A DNA stretch of 6,893 nt. It comes from CAYMAZ01 sp964526285. Lineage in GTDB: Bacteria > Bacteroidota > Bacteroidia > Bacteroidales > DTU049. This document shows positions 5,181 to 6,893 of this stretch, one piece after another. The stretch spans positions 1-6,893 of the forward strand of contig CAZGIW010000132.1 of NCBI GenBank assembly GCA_964526285.1. The letters run 5' to 3'. The notes under the pieces are model-generated. The model saw only the letters and a list, made by a program, of their open reading frames with translations, did no database searches and had not been told where the DNA came from. The translations under genes and the position numbers were made by a program. Within the stretch, counting starts at the first letter, position 1, and the number at the start of each line of letters is the position of its first letter.

Positions 5181-6434
5181 ATGGCAGTTTTAAAACCATT
5201 CAAGGGCTTAAGGCCCCCTAAAACAATTGTTGAAAAATTATCATGTCTTCCATATGATGTGATGAACAGCCAGGAGGCTGCTCAAATGGCAGAAGGAAAA
5301 AAAGAATCATTGCTACATGTTACTCATGCAGAAATGGATTGTCCTCCTGAAACAGATATTCATAGTGAAATCATTTATAACAAAGCAGTTGAAAATTTCA
5401 ATACAATGCAGAATGAAGGCTGGCTTATTATGGATGATGAACCCAGATTTTATATCTATGCTCAAACCATGGATGGCAGAACTCAATATGGAATTGTAGG
5501 CTGTGCATGGTGGGAAGATTACTTTATCAATGATGTCATAAAAAAGCATGAATTGACAAGGCCTGATAAAGAAGACGACAGAATGCAACTTACTAATTAT
5601 ACCAATGCCAATATTGAACCAGTATTCTTTTCCTACAGGGCTGTCCCTGAAATTGATGAAATTGTTGATGGCATCATAAAAAACCAACAACCTGATTATG
5701 ATTTTGTGGCTGAGGATGGATTCGGTCATCATTTTTGGCCGGTCAATTGTGCTGAAACAAATAAAAGAATTGAAGAATTGTTTTCCACTAAAGTTGATGC
5801 TCTTTATGTTGCTGATGGTCACCATAGAACAGCTGCTGCCAGCCGAATTGGAAGAGAAAGAGCATCGAATAATCCCAATCACACTGGTAACGAAGAATAC
5901 AACTTTTTTATGGCTGTCAATTTTCCTGATAATCAGTTGAAAATTCTTGATTACAACAGAGTTGTAAAAGATCTCAATGGTTTGAGTACTGAAGAGTTTT
6001 TTGAAAAACTCAGTATGGTGATGGACATTGAAAAAATGGGAGAGGAGATATACAAACCTGCAAAATTGCATGAATTCAGCATGTATATTGATGGTCATTG
6101 GTTTAAACTCAATGCAAAGGAAGGGACATATGATGATAATGACCCAATGAAAATTTTGGATGTGAATGTGTTATCTGATTATGTTCTTGACAAAATATTG
6201 GGAATTGATGATCTGAGAACCAGCAAACGTATTGATTTTGTTGGCGGGATCAGAGGTCTTGGAGAGTTGAAAAGAAGAGTGGACAGCGGAGAAATGGCAG
6301 TGGCATTTGCCTTGTATCCGGTTTCCATGAAACAATTACTTGATATTTCAGATACAGGAAACATCATGCCACCCAAAACCACATGGTTTGAACCAAAACT
6401 GCGAAGCGGACTGGTGATTCATAAACTGGATTAA
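5181..6434 (+). CDS. DUF1015 family protein with ParB-like DGHHR motif
   Basis: A 417-residue soluble protein of the DUF1015 family. Family landmarks are FKGLRPP and LPYDV (7-13, 23-27), HVTHAE (46-51), HELTRPDKEDDR (123-134), YVADGHHRTAAA (209-220), LDYNRVV (256-262), DVNVLSDYVLDKILGI (327-342), and PPKTTWFEPKLRSGLV (397-412). The length is normal. The DGHHR core resembles the GxHR motif of ParB/Srx-fold enzymes, among them the ADP-dependent free-serine kinase SerK of Thermococcus and SbnI of Staphylococcus. Given its place after serC and serA in a cluster without serB, I infer a role at the phosphoserine/serine step (phosphatase, kinase or regulator). That function is not shown by the sequence. 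It is the last gene of the cluster and shows no frameshift or truncation. Confidence 0.9.
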   Translation: MAVLKPFKGLRPPKTIVEKLSCLPYDVMNSQEAAQMAEGKKESLLHVTHAEMDCPPETDIHSEIIYNKAVENFNTMQNEGWLIMDDEPRFYIYAQTMDGRTQYGIVGCAWWEDYFINDVIKKHELTRPDKEDDRMQLTNYTNANIEPVFFSYRAVPEIDEIVDGIIKNQQPDYDFVAEDGFGHHFWPVNCAETNKRIEELFSTKVDALYVADGHHRTAAASRIGRERASNNPNHTGNEEYNFFMAVNFPDNQLKILDYNRVVKDLNGLSTEEFFEKLSMVMDIEKMGEEIYKPAKLHEFSMYIDGHWFKLNAKEGTYDDNDPMKILDVNVLSDYVLDKILGIDDLRTSKRIDFVGGIRGLGELKRRVDSGEMAVAFALYPVSMKQLLDISDTGNIMPPKTTWFEPKLRSGLVIHKLD

Positions 6435-6448
6435 TCTATTGCCCGCAT

Positions 6449-6462
6449 GGGTATCGCTACCC
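6449..6462. repeat. Short hairpin after the DUF1015 gene
   Basis: GGGTA (6449-6453) pairs with TACCC (6458-6462) around the loop TCGC. It starts 15 bp after the stop codon. There is no T-tract after it on the plus strand, so it is not an intrinsic terminator by itself. It could stabilise the mRNA 3' end or be part of the repeat-rich intergenic region. Confidence 0.5.
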
Positions 6463-6527
6463 GAGGGGATCACGATGTGACGTGAAATGATGAATGTTGA
6501 AGTGATTTTTGTGCATGGCATGGTTGT

Positions 6528-6574
6528 CAGGCTGAAGGCCTGAAATTAATTGAGCCTGAGGCAACGCCTCAGGA
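6528..6574. repeat. Intergenic double-hairpin repeat, copy 1
   Basis: Two adjacent stems: CAGGC/GCCTG (6528-6532, 6538-6542, 5-nt loop) and the perfect 8-bp CCTGAGGC/GCCTCAGG (6555-6562, 6566-6573) around the loop AAC. They are joined by an AT-rich linker. A near-identical 47-nt unit lies at 6814-6860. Elements of this kind (CAGGCTGAAGCCTG ... GGCAACGCC) are abundant between genes in Bacteroidetes. Whether they are mobile is not clear from this window. Confidence 0.8.
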
Positions 6575-6601
6575 AAAAAGAATCCTGAGGTTTGGTTTTT
6601 T
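6567..6601 (+). terminator. Probable intrinsic terminator of the serC-serA cluster
   Basis: CCTCAGGA (6567-6574) pairs perfectly with TCCTGAGG (6583-6590) around an 8-nt A-rich loop. It is followed by TTTGGTTTTTT (6591-6601). This is the best rho-independent terminator on the plus strand after the DUF1015 gene. Its left arm is shared with the second stem of the repeat at 6528-6574, so the two hairpins exclude each other. Confidence 0.6.
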
Positions 6602-6631
6602 CCCGAAGGGATCCCGATGGGAGGCGGGAAA
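6599..6631. repeat. Hairpin following the terminator
   Basis: TTTCCCG (6599-6605) pairs with CGGGAAA (6625-6631). The enclosed CCCGATGGG (6613-6621) can form a second small stem, and GGGATCCC (6608-6615) is palindromic. On the minus strand the outer stem is followed by a short T run (complement of 6591-6598), so it might end leftward transcripts weakly. Confidence 0.5.
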
Positions 6632-6813
6632 TTTGTCAAAAGTGACATCAGGGTTTAGAAAGATTTTTTTACAAATTTCGTGACAAAAAGCATATTTGCG
6701 GAGCAACAGGGAATGATGGAATTGCCATTTTCACAGGCGCGCGGCAGTTCCCCTTCCCTAAAGTTACGGGGAATGAACTCTCCGGAGTTTACTTCGGTGA
6801 ACAAGGGTCCTTT
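6602..6813. other. Intergenic stretch without a convincing gene
   Basis: No ORF here looks like a protein. A small palindrome AACTC/GAGTT (6776-6780, 6785-6789) is present. CATATTTG at 6691-6698 is one mismatch from a rightward -7 box, but no matching -33 box was found. A 38-codon frame from the ATG at 6713 ends inside the second repeat copy and has no recognisable features. Confidence 0.5.
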
Positions 6814-6860
6814 CAGGCTGAAAGCCTGAATTTAATTGAGCCTGAGGCAACGCCTCAGGA
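6814..6860. repeat. Intergenic double-hairpin repeat, copy 2
   Basis: Same layout as the copy at 6528-6574: CAGGC/GCCTG (6814-6818, 6824-6828) and CCTGAGGC/GCCTCAGG (6841-6848, 6852-6859). The first loop reads TGAAA instead of TGAAG, and the linker differs at about one or two bases. Unlike copy 1 it is not followed by the complementary TCCTGAGG arm or a T-tract, so it lacks the terminator function proposed there. The remaining 33 bases to the window end hold no recognisable gene. Confidence 0.8.
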
Positions 6861-6893
6861 CTAAGAGCAACATCCAGTAAGGTTTTTGGCATG

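Noticed and set aside
5313..6098. 261-codon minus-strand ORF
   Set aside because: Antisense shadow of the DUF1015 gene, with no recognisable motifs. The plus-strand protein matches a known family along its full length.
6457..6648. 63-codon minus-strand ORF after the serine cluster
   Set aside because: It is translated from intergenic hairpin repeats and has low-complexity, atypical composition.
6713..6829. 38-codon frame starting ATGATGGAATTGCC
   Set aside because: It ends within a repeat copy, has no homology I recognise, and its upstream promoter match is poor.

Overview
The window looks like a Bacteroidota (Bacteroidetes) chromosome. Three things point there. Promoters follow the phylum's TTTG / TAnnTTTG pattern, and strong Shine-Dalgarno sites are absent. 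The short SerA carries the Bacteroidetes-type HAYGxVG and TPKK motifs. The intergenic palindromes resemble repeats common in that phylum. DNA is AT-rich and the genes are ordinary chromosomal ones. No rRNA or tRNA gene was recognised.

Bases 1-632 hold the right-hand end of a CRISPR array that runs off the left edge. It has eight identical 46-nt repeats, spacers all exactly 30 nt long, and a ninth broken repeat. Repeat length and sequence fit the type II-C (Cas9) arrays of Bacteroidetes. No cas gene lies in the window. On the minus strand each repeat carries a complete Bacteroidetes-type promoter, so the array is probably read leftward with each spacer expressed from its own repeat. Bases 618-993 are a 188-bp unit in two tandem copies. 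Each copy contains fragments of the CRISPR repeat split by a hairpin segment, a consensus-spaced minus-strand promoter aimed at the array, and a REP-like palindrome.

Bases 1001-2380 (minus) encode a MATE-family efflux transporter. A divergent promoter region (2381-2569) separates it from a rightward cluster: serC (phosphoserine aminotransferase), serA (3-phosphoglycerate dehydrogenase), a four-helix-bundle protein and a DUF1015 protein, with gaps of 80, 44 and 24 bp. SerA and SerC catalyse the first two steps of phosphorylated serine synthesis. No serB-type phosphatase is present. The DUF1015 protein carries a DGHHR motif reminiscent of ParB-fold free-serine kinases, so it is a reasonable candidate for a role at the phosphoserine/serine step (inference).

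Bases 6435-6893 have no convincing gene. They hold several hairpins, a likely operon terminator with a competing hairpin, and two copies of a 47-nt double-hairpin repeat.

The least explained parts are the duplicated array-end region (618-993) and the serine cluster with its two accessory genes.
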